Assembly: GCA_002336845.1 (NCBI GenBank)
Contig: DDEX01000094.1
Coordinates: 9,226 to 61,261, forward strand
From: Rhodobacteraceae bacterium UBA1943
Lineage (GTDB): Bacteria; Pseudomonadota; Alphaproteobacteria; Rhodobacterales; Rhodobacteraceae
Reading direction: 5' to 3'
Length of the DNA stretch: 52,036 nt
In this document: in pieces, positions 51,936 to 52,036 of the stretch
Position numbering within the stretch: the stretch's first letter is position 1
Layout: each line of letters opens with the position of its first letter
The notes under the pieces: model-generated
Database searches by the model: none
Told to the model about the DNA's origin: nothing
What the model saw: only the letters and a program-made list of their open reading frames with translations
Program-made: the position numbers and the translations under genes

Positions 51936-51951
51936 CGGGGGGCAACCCCCG
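51936..51951 (+). promoter_or_regulatory. Leader hairpin of rplM
   Basis: CGGGGG/CCCCCG stem closed by a GCAA (GNRA-type) tetraloop, 23 nt before the rplM start. It lies between the promoter and the ribosome site, so it would be in the 5' leader. It could serve regulation of ribosomal protein synthesis; that is inference. Confidence 0.45.
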
Positions 51952-51974
51952 CCGCTCTTCATGGAAATGAACCG

Positions 51975-52036
51975 ATGAAAACCTTTACCGCTACCCCGGC
52001 GGACATCGAGAAGAAGTGGATCCTGATCGACGCCGA
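51975..52036 (+). CDS. rplM: 50S ribosomal protein L13, N-terminal part (3' end outside window)
   Basis: The first 20 codons read MKTFTATPADIEKKWILIDA, the N-terminus of alphaproteobacterial L13. The gene is cut by the window end. In the family rplM is followed by rpsI. A promoter (51891-51919) and a leader hairpin (51936-51951) lie upstream. The ribosome site is only a weak GGAAA at 51963-51967. Confidence 0.93.
   Translation, partial: MKTFTATPADIEKKWILIDA

Overview
The window looks like part of a chromosome of an alphaproteobacterium in the Rhodobacteraceae (Rhodobacter, Gemmobacter or Paracoccus-like). The grounds are high GC (about 65%), the glgP-B-C-A-X-pgm glycogen order, the yceD-rpmF-plsX-fabH-ihfA-merR block, a long fused dCTP deaminase, a CoxG/SLM molybdenum hydroxylase operon, and recognisably Rhodobacter-like GlgC and IHF-alpha sequences. 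The genus is an inference from protein resemblance; no rRNA is present. Genes are tightly packed, often with 1-4 nt overlaps, and no insertion sequence, prophage, integrase or CRISPR array is visible.

Layout. 1-9518 (+): glycogen operon, entered inside glgP, then glgB, glgC, glgA, glgX and pgm. It makes and degrades glycogen from and to glucose-1-phosphate. 9674-11203 (+): a lone MttB-type (trimethylamine methyltransferase family) protein meeting a convergent lytic transglycosylase lipoprotein. 11811-20254 (+): seven co-directional genes: a LuxR-type response regulator, a FIST sensor protein, a PAS/hybrid histidine kinase, coxG, coxS, coxL and coxM, closed by a hairpin at 20271-20296. The CoxL active-site loop is AYRGAGR, so this is a form II enzyme of unknown substrate, not a proven CO dehydrogenase. 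20442-21793: HNH endonuclease and MgtC-family membrane protein. 21902-25636 (+): zwf-pgl-pgi, the entry to the oxidative pentose phosphate/Entner-Doudoroff route, with a 12-bp LacI-type palindrome upstream.

25701-33859 (mostly -): a RACo-like corrinoid-protein reactivase with an upstream cupin, dCTP deaminase, tRNA-Pro(GGG), a MerR-type regulator, ihfA, fabH, plsX, rpmF and yceD, which is the usual lipid/ribosome block. 34050-42757: housekeeping genes on both strands: BamE-like lipoprotein, msrB, an OlsB-like acyltransferase, an esterase, a 3-methyladenine glycosylase, an MFS transporter, a squalene/phytoene-synthase-like protein lacking the catalytic aspartates, citramalate synthase, cysteinyl-tRNA synthetase and a YjbR-type protein. 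42770-50032 (-): outer-membrane barrel protein, ABC-F ATPase, then kdsA, a kpsE-like and a kpsT-like gene (capsule export and KDO supply), and an NhaA-like antiporter. 50389-52036 (+): uracil-DNA-glycosylase-like protein, SseB-like protein and the start of rplM.

Most notable: (i) a FIST/hybrid-kinase/LuxR sensory module joined to a form II molybdenum hydroxylase operon; (ii) a four-copy dispersed module (GC hairpin followed by a GGATATTT-like tail) sitting 4-10 nt after stop codons; (iii) two overlapping perfect 24-bp palindromes next to a cysS gene whose 3' part has a much lower GC content than its 5' part; (iv) a perfect IHF consensus site just upstream of ihfA; (v) an MttB homologue and a corrinoid-reactivase homologue in one neighbourhood without a visible corrinoid protein. 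All functional calls come from reading the sequence; no database search was run.
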